From positions 60,031 through 124,030 of the forward strand of contig UCIT01000062.1 of NCBI GenBank assembly GCA_900472625.1: a DNA stretch of 64,000 nucleotides. The letters are read 5' to 3'. A program made the position numbers and the translations under genes. Of the stretch, positions 1 through 9,072 are shown one piece after another. The notes under the pieces were generated by a model that worked only from the letters and a program-made list of their open reading frames with translations, was not told the origin of the DNA and made no database searches. Each line of letters starts with the position of its first letter. Position 1 is the first letter of the stretch. Origin of the DNA: Hyphomicrobiales bacterium. Its GTDB lineage: Bacteria; Pseudomonadota; Alphaproteobacteria; Rhizobiales; Rhizobiaceae.

Positions 1-1038
1 CATCATGCGACCGGTCCACTCGGATAGCTCACGGGCGTGCTCAGGCGAGCGTGCACGCAGGATGGCCAGCTCGCGGGCGGCCTCGATCAGCGGATCGGTG
101 CGGCGCTCGCTGTCCGACAACAGAGAATAGAGATAGCCCTCGCGAACGCCCTGGCCGGAGAAGGAGATGACGGAAGGCTTCATGACGCTCAGCACTTCCT
201 TCATGGCGACGGCGCCATAGGGAAGCAGGGCGCGGCGGTACTTCGACACCGCCATCCAGGCCGGATCCTTGGAATCCTTGGCGATCTCGACCTGATCGAG
301 AAACTGCATCATGGATTCCAGCGAGATCTCATAGCCCTGCATCATGTGCAGCGGATAGTTGGTCATCTCCATGTGCAGCTTGGCGATGTTTCGCCATGTG
401 CCGCCGACGGCATAGAAGGTACGCCCCTCGCCCTGCGCCAAAAGCTTGGAAATCGTCTTTACATGCTTGCGGGCGAAGGTGCGGGCCTTGTCCATCGAGC
501 CGCCGGCATATTCCGACAGGCGCAGGCCACCGAGCGGCAGCGTCACGCCCTGCCCGAGTTCCTTGCCCTTGATGTCGATGAGCTCGAGCGAGCCGCCACC
601 GAGGTCGCCGGCGATGCCGTCGGGCGTGTAGAAGCCGCTGACGATACCGAGCGCGGAGAACTTCGCCTCCTCCTCGCCGGAGAGGACACGGACCTTACGC
701 TGCAGGATGGTTTCGGCGCGGTGAATGAAATCGGGACCGTTCGACGCTTCGCGGGCGGCAGCCGTGGCCAGCACGTACATTGTCGCGGCGCGGGCCTGAT
801 CCGACAACGCCTTGAACCGATGCAGGGCTGCTAGGGCGCGTTCGACGCTGGCCTCATCCATCTTTCCGGTCAGCGCAATACCTTTGCCGAGACCGCAGAG
901 GACCTTTTCGTTGAAAAGGATCGTCGGCGAACGAGACAGGCCTTCATAGATGACGACGCGGATCGAATTCGACCCGATATCGACAACGGAGACCGGGGCA
1001 ATCCCTGGAAGGCGCCCCTGGGCTTCTGATTCAACCAT
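1..1038 (-). CDS. ppx: Exopolyphosphatase / Ppx-GppA phosphatase (3' end beyond left edge)
   Basis: Removes terminal phosphates from polyphosphate (and/or pppGpp) in the cytoplasm. The first 346 codons are visible and stay open to the window edge; the C-terminus is missing. The sugar-kinase/Hsp70-like fold is shown by a phosphate-binding loop DIGSNS at residues 20-25 and the second loop GDLGGGSLEL around residues 144-153. The ATG at 1036-1038 lies 12 bases after the ppk stop, so the two genes are probably one transcript: polyphosphate synthesis and breakdown are encoded together. The visible part agrees with the Ppx/GppA family; exopolyphosphatase is preferred over guanosine pentaphosphatase because of the ppk neighbour. 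Confidence 0.93.
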   Translation of the reverse strand, partial: MVESEAQGRLPGIAPVSVVDIGSNSIRVVIYEGLSRSPTILFNEKVLCGLGKGIALTGKMDEASVERALAALHRFKALSDQARAATMYVLATAAAREASNGPDFIHRAETILQRKVRVLSGEEEAKFSALGIVSGFYTPDGIAGDLGGGSLELIDIKGKELGQGVTLPLGGLRLSEYAGGSMDKARTFARKHVKTISKLLAQGEGRTFYAVGGTWRNIAKLHMEMTNYPLHMMQGYEISLESMMQFLDQVEIAKDSKDPAWMAVSKYRRALLPYGAVAMKEVLSVMKPSVISFSGQGVREGYLYSLLSDSERRTDPLIEAARELAILRARSPEHARELSEWTGRMM

Positions 1039-1050
1039 GCAGGTCCAGTT

Positions 1051-3255
1051 TTATCTTTTTGTGCGGCCGGAAAGAAGGCCGGCAATCAGCTTTGGCGCAC
1101 TTGATTTCAAGGCTTCACCGCGCCCGGACAGGCTTGGATTGGTCATGAAATACTGCTGCGCGTTGAATGGCTCCTCGCCCTTGCGCACCTCCATGCGCCT
1201 CGACGTCCCGTCGGCCAATATCTCGTAGCTCTGCTGATTGTCAATGAGATTGCCCAGCATGATCTGTGACAAAACCTGTTCATGCACGGTCGGATTGGTG
1301 AGCGGCACCAGCGTTTCGACGCGGCGATCGAGGTTTCTCGGCATCATGTCGGCGGAACCGATGTAGACGAGTGCCTTGTCCGACGGTAGGCCGTGGCCAT
1401 TGCCGAAGCAGAAGATGCGGCTGTGTTCGAGGAAGCGACCGACGATCGACTTGACGCGGATGTTTTCCGACAGGCCGGGCACGCGCGGACGCAGGCAGCA
1501 GATGCCGCGAATGACGAGGTCGACCTCGACGCCAGCGTGACTCGCCGTATAGAGCGCGTCGATGATCTCGGGATCCACCAAGGAGTTCATCTTCATCCAG
1601 ATCGCCGCCGGTGCGCCGTTCTTGGCGTGCTTGATCTCCTCGTCGATGTGGCGAAGGATGCGCGAGCGCAGCGTGTAGGGCGAGACCGCGAGCTTCATGC
1701 TCTCTTCGGGTTCGCCATAGCCGGTGATGAAGTTGAAGATGTTGGCCATGTCATGGGCAATCACCGGATTGCAGGTGAAGAACGACAGGTCGGTGTAGAT
1801 CTTGGCTGTGATCGGATGGTAGTTGCCGGTGCCGAGATGGCAGTAGCTGCGCAGCTTTCCCTCTTCGCGGCGAACGACCAGCGACATCTTCGAGTGGGTC
1901 TTCAACTCGATGAAGCCGAAGACGACCTGCACGCCGGCACGCTCGAGATCTCGTGCCCAGCGGATGTTGGCCTCTTCGTCGAAGCGGGCCTTGAGCTCGA
2001 CCAGCGCCGTCACCGACTTGCCGGACTCGGCGGCGTCGATCAGGGCGCGGACGATCGGGCTGTCGTTGGAGGTACGATAGAGCGTCTGCTTTATCGCCAG
2101 AACGTCAGGATCGCGCGCAGCCTGGAGCAGAAACTGGACCACCACGTCGAAGGACTCGTAGGGGTGATGGACCACCATGTCCTTTTCGCGGATGGCGGCG
2201 AAGCAGTCTCCGGCGTGCTCGCGGACGCGTTCGGGAAATCGGGCATTGTAGGTCGGAAACCGGAGGTCATCGCGCGGCGCCTTGGTGATCTCCGACAGCG
2301 TGTTCAGCGCCAGCAGGCCCGGCAGGACGGCAACACGGTTGTCGGGCACATTGGCAGCCTGCACCACGAACTGGCGCAGCGAGGCCGGCATCTCGGAATC
2401 GGTCTCGATACGGATGACAGAACCACGGCGGCGGCGCTTCAGCGCGGTCTCGAAGAAACGGACGAGATCCTCGGCTTCTTCCTCGACTTCGATATCGCTG
2501 TCGCGAATGATGCGGAACGTTCCCGAGCCCTGCACCTCGTAGCCGGGATAGAGCCGGTAGATGAAGATGTTGGCGACATCCTCGAGGGTGATGTAGCGGA
2601 TCGTGTTGCCGTCGTCGGGCAGACGCACGAAACGATCGAGGGCGGGCGGCAGGCGCAGCAGCGCCGTCATCGGCTCGCGCCCGTTCTTGCTGACGAGCTG
2701 CAGGCCGATCGAGAAGCCGAGATTGGGAATGAACGGGAACGGGTGTGCCGGGTCGATCGACAGCGGCGTCAGGACCGGGAAGATCGCCTGCTCGAACTCG
2801 GTGGCCAGCCAGCTGCGATCGGCTTCGCTCAGCGCGCCGGGGCGCACGATCAGGATATCTTCCTTGGCGAGATATTGCTGCAGCACCGCCAGCGAGGCCT
2901 GCTGCTCCATCTGCAGATTGTCGATCTCCTGCAGGATGGATTCAAGCTGCTCGGCCGGGGTCTTGCCATCGGGCGTGCGGACGACGATGTTCTGGCGCAC
3001 CTGACCTTCGAGACCGGCGACGCGGACCATGAAGAACTCATCGAGGTTGGCGGCGGAAATGGACAGGAAGCGGACGCGCTCGAGCAAGGGGTGCTCGGTG
3101 TTCAGCGTCTCCTCGAGAACACGGCGGTTGAACTGCAGCCAGGAAAATTCGCGGTTGATGAAACGCTCGGGACTGGAGAGCAGCTCTTCGAGCGGAGGAA
3201 CGTTTCCCCTGGCTTCAGGGGTCGGTTCCTGGTGGTCCGCGACTGCACTGTCCAT
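1051..3255 (-). CDS. ppk: Polyphosphate kinase 1
   Basis: Reversibly polymerises the gamma-phosphate of ATP into polyphosphate. About 734 residues, normal for Ppk1. The N-terminal region carries RFINREFSWLQFN, typical of Ppk1, and the catalytic domain contains ELKTHSKMSLV, in which His454 is the expected autophosphorylated residue. The frame is open back to a TTG at 3285, but the ATG at 3253-3255 is preceded by AGGGGACAG about 11 bases upstream and is preferred. It lies 66 bp after hdaA and 12 bp before ppx, so it probably belongs to a perM-hdaA-ppk-ppx operon. Confidence 0.95.
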   Translation of the reverse strand: MDSAVADHQEPTPEARGNVPPLEELLSSPERFINREFSWLQFNRRVLEETLNTEHPLLERVRFLSISAANLDEFFMVRVAGLEGQVRQNIVVRTPDGKTPAEQLESILQEIDNLQMEQQASLAVLQQYLAKEDILIVRPGALSEADRSWLATEFEQAIFPVLTPLSIDPAHPFPFIPNLGFSIGLQLVSKNGREPMTALLRLPPALDRFVRLPDDGNTIRYITLEDVANIFIYRLYPGYEVQGSGTFRIIRDSDIEVEEEAEDLVRFFETALKRRRRGSVIRIETDSEMPASLRQFVVQAANVPDNRVAVLPGLLALNTLSEITKAPRDDLRFPTYNARFPERVREHAGDCFAAIREKDMVVHHPYESFDVVVQFLLQAARDPDVLAIKQTLYRTSNDSPIVRALIDAAESGKSVTALVELKARFDEEANIRWARDLERAGVQVVFGFIELKTHSKMSLVVRREEGKLRSYCHLGTGNYHPITAKIYTDLSFFTCNPVIAHDMANIFNFITGYGEPEESMKLAVSPYTLRSRILRHIDEEIKHAKNGAPAAIWMKMNSLVDPEIIDALYTASHAGVEVDLVIRGICCLRPRVPGLSENIRVKSIVGRFLEHSRIFCFGNGHGLPSDKALVYIGSADMMPRNLDRRVETLVPLTNPTVHEQVLSQIMLGNLIDNQQSYEILADGTSRRMEVRKGEEPFNAQQYFMTNPSLSGRGEALKSSAPKLIAGLLSGRTKR

Positions 3256-3321
3256 CGTGTCTCTGTCCCCTTTTGATTGCGCCAAGCCGAATATATCAGT
3301 TTCACGACGGAACTGTGACAG

Positions 3322-4035
3322 TCAATCGACCGGGTCGGAATTGCCCAATTCATTCAACACTTCGGCGGCAAGCGAACGGTTGATCCTCGTGCCGCGGGCG
3401 AGCGCCAGATGGTCCAGTCGCTCGACGATCGTCTGGGCGGCATTCAGCGACCGCTCCATCCTGGCGACAATGTAGAGGACGAGTTTGTCATCTATGTAAA
3501 GCTGCCGATCTGCGAACAGCTTGACGATGACCTGCGACAGCAGCTCCTCGTCCGGCTCGCCGATCTCGACAACGGTCGCGGCCTTCAGGCGCGATCGCAG
3601 GTCGGCCAGCTCAACCGGCCAGGACATCGGCCAGAGGCGTGATGTCATCAGCAGGCTGTGTCCGTTTTCGCGAACGCTGTTGATGACATGGAACAGCTCG
3701 GTGTCGTCGAAGCCGAGGCGATCGACATCTTCGAAGAGGACGGGACCATTGGCGGCCTCGATGGCGGCGTTGGCGCCAGCCTTCGGGTGGATGGAGACCG
3801 CGCCGCTGTGGTCTTTCCAGATGTTGGCGAGATGCGATTTTCCCGAGCCGACAGGACCGGCGAGAATGACGACCGGCGATGGCCATTGCGGCCAGGCATC
3901 GACGATCTCGACAGCAGCCGCAAGGCGTTCGGAGACCAGCAGGTCGTCCCGTCCAGTCGCGGCATCATGCGAAAAGGCCAAGGGGAGCTGTTCGACGGCC
4001 TTGCGCCGCGGATCAGCGTTTTTCACGTCAGTCAT
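3322..4035 (-). CDS. hdaA: HdaA, DnaA-related regulator of replication initiation
   Basis: A 237-residue AAA+ protein of the Hda family, which with the loaded sliding clamp stimulates ATP hydrolysis by DnaA and so prevents re-initiation. The Walker A motif GPVGSGKS spans residues 60-67 and a Walker B-like VLFEDVDRL follows. QLPLAF near residues 16-21 resembles the beta-clamp-binding motif expected at an Hda N-terminus. There is no DnaA-type C-terminal DNA-binding domain, which separates it from DnaA. Its ATG overlaps the stop of the upstream membrane-protein gene by four bases (ATGA), so the two are translationally coupled. Confidence 0.9.
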   Translation of the reverse strand: MTDVKNADPRRKAVEQLPLAFSHDAATGRDDLLVSERLAAAVEIVDAWPQWPSPVVILAGPVGSGKSHLANIWKDHSGAVSIHPKAGANAAIEAANGPVLFEDVDRLGFDDTELFHVINSVRENGHSLLMTSRLWPMSWPVELADLRSRLKAATVVEIGEPDEELLSQVIVKLFADRQLYIDDKLVLYIVARMERSLNAAQTIVERLDHLALARGTRINRSLAAEVLNELGNSDPVD

Positions 4036-5153
4036 TTCCGGTCTGTTTCTATCTTGCGCGTGCGGCTGGTCTTCGCCTCGCCGGCATAGAGATCGCTATC
4101 AAGGTAACGCGAAAGAGCAAAGCGGACAAGAACGCCGACGGCAGCTGCGGCCGGCACTGCGACCAGAAGACCGACGAAGCCGAACAGGGCGCCGAAGGCA
4201 AAGAGCGCGAACATCAGCCACACCGGATGGAGGCCGACGCTATGGCCGACGAGCTTCGGCTGCAGGATATTGCCTTCCATGAACTGGCCGCTGAAGAAGA
4301 CGGCTAGAACGGCACCGACCCAGATGTAGTCCGGCCAGAACTGGACGATCGCCACGCCGACGGCGAGGACGAGGCCGACCATGGAACCGACATACGGAAT
4401 GAAGCTGATCAAGCCGGCAAACATGCCGATGAGCAGGCCAAAGTTCAGCCCGACCAACGACAGGCCGACGGCATACCAGATGCCGAGGATCAGGCACAAA
4501 GAGCCCTGCCCGCGAATGAAGCCGGCGATCGCCTGGTCGATCTCGTGCATTATCTGGTGAACGTTGTCGACATAATCCCGCGGGACGTATTTGTTGATAT
4601 TGGCAACCATGCGATCCCAGTCGAGCAGCATGTAAAAGGCGACGACCGGGGTGACCACCATCAGCGAAATGACGTTGACGACGGCGAGACCGGAACTCCA
4701 GACGCCCGCAAACAGACCGGTGAGCAGGCCGAAGCCCTGGGAGAGGATTTCGGAGAAATTGTTCTTGATGGTTCCGAGCTGGCTCTTGATCCAGTCCGGC
4801 AGCATCGAATTCTGCTGCTTGGCGATGAAGGCCTGCAACTGGTCGATATAGCCCGGCAGACGTCCGGCGAAATCGGCGAACTGGCTGGCGAGGATCGGGA
4901 TCAGGATCATCAGCGCTAGCGCAATGATGACCACGAAGCTGACGAGAATGACGATCGTCGCCATCAGGCGACTGAGGCCAAAACGCTCCAACCGATCGGC
5001 AACCGGATCGAGGAAATAGGCGATCGCCATGCCGGCGAGAAAGGGCAGCAGGATCGAGCTGAATACCAGCAGGAAAGCAATGAAAACAACGAGCACGACA
5101 AGCCAGAATATTACTTGGCGCTTCAGTCCTGCGCCGCTTATCTGCTGTGCCAT
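4032..5153 (-). CDS. AI-2E family (PerM-like) membrane transporter
   Basis: A 373-residue integral membrane protein. It shows two hydrophobic helices near the N-terminus (about residues 10-50), one near 65-90, a hydrophilic stretch around 95-150 and a cluster of helices towards the C-terminus, as in the AI-2E/PerM/YdiK family. Members are described as exporters, for example of autoinducer-2 or as Na+/H+ antiporters; the substrate cannot be told from sequence. It is the first gene of the minus-strand hdaA-ppk-ppx group and overlaps hdaA by four bases. The 243 bp between it and purM holds both divergent promoters. Confidence 0.85.
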   Translation of the reverse strand: MAQQISGAGLKRQVIFWLVVLVVFIAFLLVFSSILLPFLAGMAIAYFLDPVADRLERFGLSRLMATIVILVSFVVIIALALMILIPILASQFADFAGRLPGYIDQLQAFIAKQQNSMLPDWIKSQLGTIKNNFSEILSQGFGLLTGLFAGVWSSGLAVVNVISLMVVTPVVAFYMLLDWDRMVANINKYVPRDYVDNVHQIMHEIDQAIAGFIRGQGSLCLILGIWYAVGLSLVGLNFGLLIGMFAGLISFIPYVGSMVGLVLAVGVAIVQFWPDYIWVGAVLAVFFSGQFMEGNILQPKLVGHSVGLHPVWLMFALFAFGALFGFVGLLVAVPAAAAVGVLVRFALSRYLDSDLYAGEAKTSRTRKIETDRK

Positions 5154-5301
5154 GACATTCTCCGCTGATCGACCGCCCTATGCCGCATCGCAGCGATACG
5201 GCTTTTGAGCCAAATAGGATGTAGCCGCGAGAATGGTCAACCCCGCCGCCGCGAATCCCGATTGCTGCGCTCAAAACTGCGGGAAATTGGGGCTTTTTGC
5301 C

Positions 5302-5340
5302 ATGCAATGCCTTGCATAAACGCCCCTGTCATGCAATTGC
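5302..5340. promoter_or_regulatory. Inverted and direct repeat upstream of purM
   Basis: ATGCAA-TGCC-TTGCAT is a perfect 6-bp inverted repeat at 5302-5317, and ATGCAATTGC at 5331-5340 repeats the left arm and contains the palindrome GCAATTGC. The group lies 57 to 95 bases before the purM ATG, inside the 243-bp region shared with the divergent perM-hdaA-ppk group. This is a plausible operator or promoter area; no known regulator is assigned. Confidence 0.35.
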
Positions 5341-5396
5341 GACCCGCATATGACGCGGGGATCTTTCCCGCCCGAAGACAGCCATCGGAGAGCAGT

Positions 5397-6470
5397 ATGA
5401 GCCAGTCCGGAAAAAACGGCCTCACCTATAGCGACGCAGGCGTCGACATCGATGCGGGCAACCTCCTGGTGGAGAAGATCAAGCCTGCCGTTCGCTCGAC
5501 CCGTCGCCCGGGCGCCGATGGCGAGATCGGCGGTTTCGGCGGCCTGTTCGACCTGAAGGCCGCAGGTTTCGTCGATCCGGTTCTGGTCGCGGCCAATGAT
5601 GGCGTCGGCACCAAGCTGAAGATCGCCATCGACGCCGATTATCACGACACCGTCGGCATCGATCTCGTTGCCATGTGCGTCAACGATCTGGTCGTCCAGG
5701 GTGCCGAACCGCTGTTCTTCCTCGACTATTTCGCCACCGGCAAGCTTGATCCCGACCAGGGTGCCGCGATCGTCGAAGGCATTGCCGCCGGCTGCCGCGA
5801 TGCAGGCTGTGCGCTGATCGGCGGCGAGACCGCTGAGATGCCTGGCATGTACTCCTCCGGCGACTATGATCTTGCAGGCTTCGCAGTCGGTGCAGCCGAA
5901 CGCGGCAAACTGCTGCCATCGGGCGATATCGGCGAAGGCGACATCATCCTTGGCCTTGCCTCGTCAGGTGTTCACTCCAACGGCTTCTCACTGGTGCGCA
6001 AGATCGTCGGCATTTCAGGCCTCGCCTGGGATGCGCCGGCACCGTTCGCCGAAGGCAAGACGCTCGGCGAAGCGCTGCTGACGCCGACACGCATCTATGT
6101 GAAGCAGTTGTTGAGCGTTATCCGCGAGACTGGTGCGATCAAGGCGCTGGCGCACATCACCGGCGGCGGCTTCCCGGAGAATATTCCGCGCGTGCTGCCG
6201 AAGCATCTCGCCGCTGCAATCGATCTTACCGCTGTTAAGGTTCCCTCCGTATTCTCGTGGCTGTCGAAGACCGGCGGTGTCGAAGCCAATGAAATGCTGC
6301 GCACCTTCAACTGCGGCGTCGGCATGATTGCTGTCGTCTCGGTTGAGAACGCCGATACGGTGATTGCCGCTCTGGAAGCCCAGGGCGAGAGCGTCGTTCG
6401 TCTCGGCAAGATGATCGCCCGCGCCGAAGGCGCAGGCGGCACGCTCTATCAGGGCACGCTCGCCATATGA
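5397..6470 (+). CDS. purM: Phosphoribosylformylglycinamidine cyclo-ligase (AIR synthetase)
   Basis: Fifth step of purine synthesis: ATP-dependent closure of FGAM to aminoimidazole ribonucleotide. 357 residues, normal size. Family hallmarks include the N-terminal YSDAGVDIDAGN, the Gly-rich GADGEIGGFGGLFD, ANDGVGTKLK and the C-terminal HITGGGFPENIPR. The frame is open upstream to 5205, but the ATG at 5397 is preceded by GGAGAG and opens the conserved N-terminus. It overlaps purN by four bases (ATGA), so the two enzymes are translationally coupled. Confidence 0.97.
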   Translation: MSQSGKNGLTYSDAGVDIDAGNLLVEKIKPAVRSTRRPGADGEIGGFGGLFDLKAAGFVDPVLVAANDGVGTKLKIAIDADYHDTVGIDLVAMCVNDLVVQGAEPLFFLDYFATGKLDPDQGAAIVEGIAAGCRDAGCALIGGETAEMPGMYSSGDYDLAGFAVGAAERGKLLPSGDIGEGDIILGLASSGVHSNGFSLVRKIVGISGLAWDAPAPFAEGKTLGEALLTPTRIYVKQLLSVIRETGAIKALAHITGGGFPENIPRVLPKHLAAAIDLTAVKVPSVFSWLSKTGGVEANEMLRTFNCGVGMIAVVSVENADTVIAALEAQGESVVRLGKMIARAEGAGGTLYQGTLAI

Positions 6471-7141
6471 CCACGCCGCGCAAACGCGCCGTCGTTTTCA
6501 TCTCCGGCGGCGGCTCCAACATGATGGCGCTGGTCGCAGCCGCCAAAGCGTCCGACTATCCGGTCGAAATCGTCGGCGTCATCTCCGACAAGGCCGACGC
6601 AGGCGGACTTGCCAAGGCTGCGGCCGAGGGCATCGCGACCTTCGCTTTCGTGCGCAAGGACTACGCCAGCAAGGAAGCGCACGAGGAAGCGATCTTCGCG
6701 GCGCTCGACACGCTGGCGCCCGACATTCTTTGCCTCGCAGGCTATATGCGTCTGCTGAGCGCCACCTTCATCCAGCGCTACGAAGGCCGGATGATCAACA
6801 TCCACCCGTCCCTGCTGCCGCTGTTTCCCGGCCTGCATACGCACCAGCGGGCGATCGATGCCGGCATGCGGATCGCCGGCTGCACCGTGCATTTCGTCAC
6901 CGAGGGCATGGATGAAGGTCCTGTCATCGGCCAGGCGGCGGTGCCGGTTCTTTCCGACGATACAGCCGATGCTTTGGCAGCACGCGTGCTTACGGTGGAG
7001 CACTGGATCTATCCGCAGGCGCTCAGGCTGGTTGCCGAGGGCAAGGTGAGGATGGAAGGTGGCAAGGCTGTCGGTATTGGAGCGACCACAACGTCAGCCG
7101 CAAGCGCTAACGTGATTTCGCTGATCGGCGATAAAGCCTGA
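6467..7141 (+). CDS. purN: Phosphoribosylglycinamide formyltransferase
   Basis: Third step of purine synthesis: transfers a formyl group from 10-formyltetrahydrofolate to GAR. 224 residues. The catalytic Asn-x-His lies in INIHPSLLP, and the catalytic Asp in TVHFVTEGMDEGPVI. The start ATG overlaps the purM stop. A Rho-independent terminator follows at 7196, so purM-purN is probably a two-gene operon. Confidence 0.97.
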   Translation: MTTPRKRAVVFISGGGSNMMALVAAAKASDYPVEIVGVISDKADAGGLAKAAAEGIATFAFVRKDYASKEAHEEAIFAALDTLAPDILCLAGYMRLLSATFIQRYEGRMINIHPSLLPLFPGLHTHQRAIDAGMRIAGCTVHFVTEGMDEGPVIGQAAVPVLSDDTADALAARVLTVEHWIYPQALRLVAEGKVRMEGGKAVGIGATTTSAASANVISLIGDKA

Positions 7142-7195
7142 CATTCATGGCCTGATCGATGGCCAGAAATTCATAAAACGATTTGAACTTCGCGA

Positions 7196-7226
7196 TTTGG
7201 GCCCGGCAAGCGGGCCCAAACCTTTT
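7196..7226 (+). terminator. Rho-independent terminator after purN
   Basis: A perfect 10-bp stem (TTTGGGCCCG, 7196-7205, with CGGGCCCAAA, 7211-7220) has a 5-base loop and is followed by CCTTTT. It lies between the convergent purN and phnM ends. The T run is on the plus strand, so it serves purN. Confidence 0.8.
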
Positions 7227-7231
7227 ACGCC

Positions 7232-8395
7232 CTAAGCCGCGATCGCGCGTGGCTGATGCAGCGTGCCGTCGCTGTAGACGAAGCGGCCGCCGCGGAAGGT
7301 GGCGCGGATGCGGCTGACATCGCCGGCTTCGACGACGACCAGATCGGCGCGTTGGCCGATGGCAATTTCGCCGCGGTCAAGAAGACCGGCGGAGCGGGCC
7401 GCATTCCTCGTCGCCATGGCGACTGCGGTCGGCAGGTTGGTGTGCTCTGCGATCTTCAAGACACCGGGAACGAAGGCGGCCGGGTGATAGTCGGCAGCGA
7501 TGACGGAGAGAACACCGGCGCGGGCAGCATCGAGCGCGCTCAGATTGCCGGACATCGACTGGCCGCGCAGCGCGTTCGGAGCGCCCATCAACGTCCAGAG
7601 GCTGCGACGACGGGCTTCTTCGGCGGCCGGCAGCGTGACCGGGAATTCGCTGATGGTGACGCCCATCGCATGCATCTCGGCTACCTTCTCGACGCTGTCG
7701 TCGTCATGCGAGGCGAGCGACAGCTTGTGGCGCAGCGACAGATCGACGATGTGGCGCAGTTTGGCTTCGATCTCCGGATTATCGCGCATGGCGATGCGCT
7801 TGGCGACCATTTCGGCGGCCATCTCCTCGGACACGGCACGACGCTCGGCGATGCTGAGGATGTAGCTCTGGATATTGTTGTACTGGCCCTGCCCCGGCGT
7901 ATGGTCGGTCAGCGACACCATATCGACATGCCCGGCATCGAGCAGTTTTTCGAGCGCAGGTGCTGCACCGATATTGGTGATCTCGTAGCGCGCGTGGACG
8001 CGGTGATCGATCAGCAGGCTGTCCTTGAGGCGATTGACGCCCTCGATGACGGCGCAGGTGGTTTCCAGCGAGCGGACGTGGCCATAGACGCTTTCGGTGG
8101 CGAAGGAGACGGCGGCATAGGCCGTCGTCACACCGTGGGCCGCAAGCTTCTTGTCGAGTTCGTGGATGCTGAAGCCGATCGGCATCATGGCGTTGGGGCG
8201 CGGCGCAATCTCGCGCTCGATCATGTCGCCGTGGAGATCGACGAAACCGGGCATCAGCAGCCGCCCCTCGCCATCGATCGCGGCATTTGCGACCACCTCC
8301 GGCCGGATCTCGGCGATGACGCCCTCCTCGACGCGGATCGAGCCGTGGTTCACGACTTCATCTGGCATAACGATCGTGAAATTGCTGAGCCACAT
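7232..8395 (-). CDS. phnM: PhnM-like alpha-D-ribose 1-methylphosphonate 5-triphosphate diphosphatase
   Basis: A 387-residue amidohydrolase. In the C-P lyase pathway PhnM removes pyrophosphate from ribose methylphosphonate triphosphate. The metal-binding HxD is at His55/Asp57 in FVDLHGDMIE, followed by the PhnM-typical signature EREIAPRPNAMMP, and later SLTDHTPGQGQY, LASHDDD and the C-terminal TRNAARSAGLLDRGEIAIGQRADLV. No other phn gene is in the window, so it is a solitary copy here. It could act with a phn cluster elsewhere or on a related phosphorylated sugar. Family assignment is firm; the pathway role is inferred. Confidence 0.88.
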   Translation of the reverse strand: MWLSNFTIVMPDEVVNHGSIRVEEGVIAEIRPEVVANAAIDGEGRLLMPGFVDLHGDMIEREIAPRPNAMMPIGFSIHELDKKLAAHGVTTAYAAVSFATESVYGHVRSLETTCAVIEGVNRLKDSLLIDHRVHARYEITNIGAAPALEKLLDAGHVDMVSLTDHTPGQGQYNNIQSYILSIAERRAVSEEMAAEMVAKRIAMRDNPEIEAKLRHIVDLSLRHKLSLASHDDDSVEKVAEMHAMGVTISEFPVTLPAAEEARRRSLWTLMGAPNALRGQSMSGNLSALDAARAGVLSVIAADYHPAAFVPGVLKIAEHTNLPTAVAMATRNAARSAGLLDRGEIAIGQRADLVVVEAGDVSRIRATFRGGRFVYSDGTLHQPRAIAA

Positions 8396-8439
8396 CGGCT
8401 TTCTCCTTGAAGGTGGTGAATTATGACAAGCCGGAGCGC

Positions 8440-9072
8440 TTAGCCCCTGTTCGTGACATGCGCGTGAAGGCTCCGTGGCTTATCCAAGGCACTTCTGTTC
8501 AACGCCGCCCATTGCAGCAGGACGATCGTCTTGAAGTCGATGATCTCGCCGCTCTCGATCATCGCCGTCGCCGCGTCGAGCGGGATCTCCACCACCTCGA
8601 TATCCTCATGCTCCTCGGCCAGGCCACCGCCATCGGAGACGCGATCGCTGGTGTCGACGGATGCGGCGAAGAAATGGACGACTTCCGCCACGGATCCGGG
8701 TGAGCTGTAGGCCTTGAAGAGAAATCGGACGTCGCGGACGCGGAAGCCGGTTTCCTCCTCGGCCTCGCGGCGGATGGCGGGTTCCGGCTCGTCGCCGTCA
8801 AGCAGCCCGGCTGGTGTCTCGAGGATCCAGGCCGGTTCGCCGTGGAGCTGCAGAGGCAAGCGGAACTGGCGGACGAGGACAACGGTGCCGCGGGTGGGGT
8901 CGTAGAGCAGGATCGTCGCTGCCGGCGTGCGTTGATACACCTCGCGGTAGACGCGGTGGATGTCGCCGCCGGAATCGGTGTAGTCGACCGTGTATTTGCT
9001 CAGCCGCGTCCATCCGTTGGAGAGCGTCTCTTCATCGACGATCTCGGCGCGGGCCTTTTCAAACTTCGTCAT
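8440..9072 (-). CDS. nudK: NudK-like Nudix hydrolase (GDP-mannose / nucleotide-sugar pyrophosphatase)
   Basis: A 210-residue Nudix enzyme. The box reads GLLDGDEPEPAIRREAEEETG, one residue shorter between Gly and the REx2EE core than the textbook spacing, a feature I recall for NudK/GDP-mannose pyrophosphatase. Downstream KAYSSPGSVAEVVHFF and the acidic EEHEDIEVVEIP also fit NudK. It probably hydrolyses nucleotide sugars to monophosphates. The ATG at 9070-9072 overlaps the stop of the upstream molybdopterin enzyme by four bases; the longer reading frame that runs back into that gene is rejected as the start. Confidence 0.88.
   Translation of the reverse strand: MTKFEKARAEIVDEETLSNGWTRLSKYTVDYTDSGGDIHRVYREVYQRTPAATILLYDPTRGTVVLVRQFRLPLQLHGEPAWILETPAGLLDGDEPEPAIRREAEEETGFRVRDVRFLFKAYSSPGSVAEVVHFFAASVDTSDRVSDGGGLAEEHEDIEVVEIPLDAATAMIESGEIIDFKTIVLLQWAALNRSALDKPRSLHAHVTNRG

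Noticed and set aside
1393..3276. A 627-codon open frame antisense to ppk
   Set aside because: A shadow of high-GC codon use: it is Arg/Asp/Gly-rich without domains, and lies wholly opposite a well-supported gene.
7148..7165. Small TGGCC/GGCCA hairpin after purN
   Set aside because: Short stem without a T run; the stronger terminator 30 bases later explains the end of purN.
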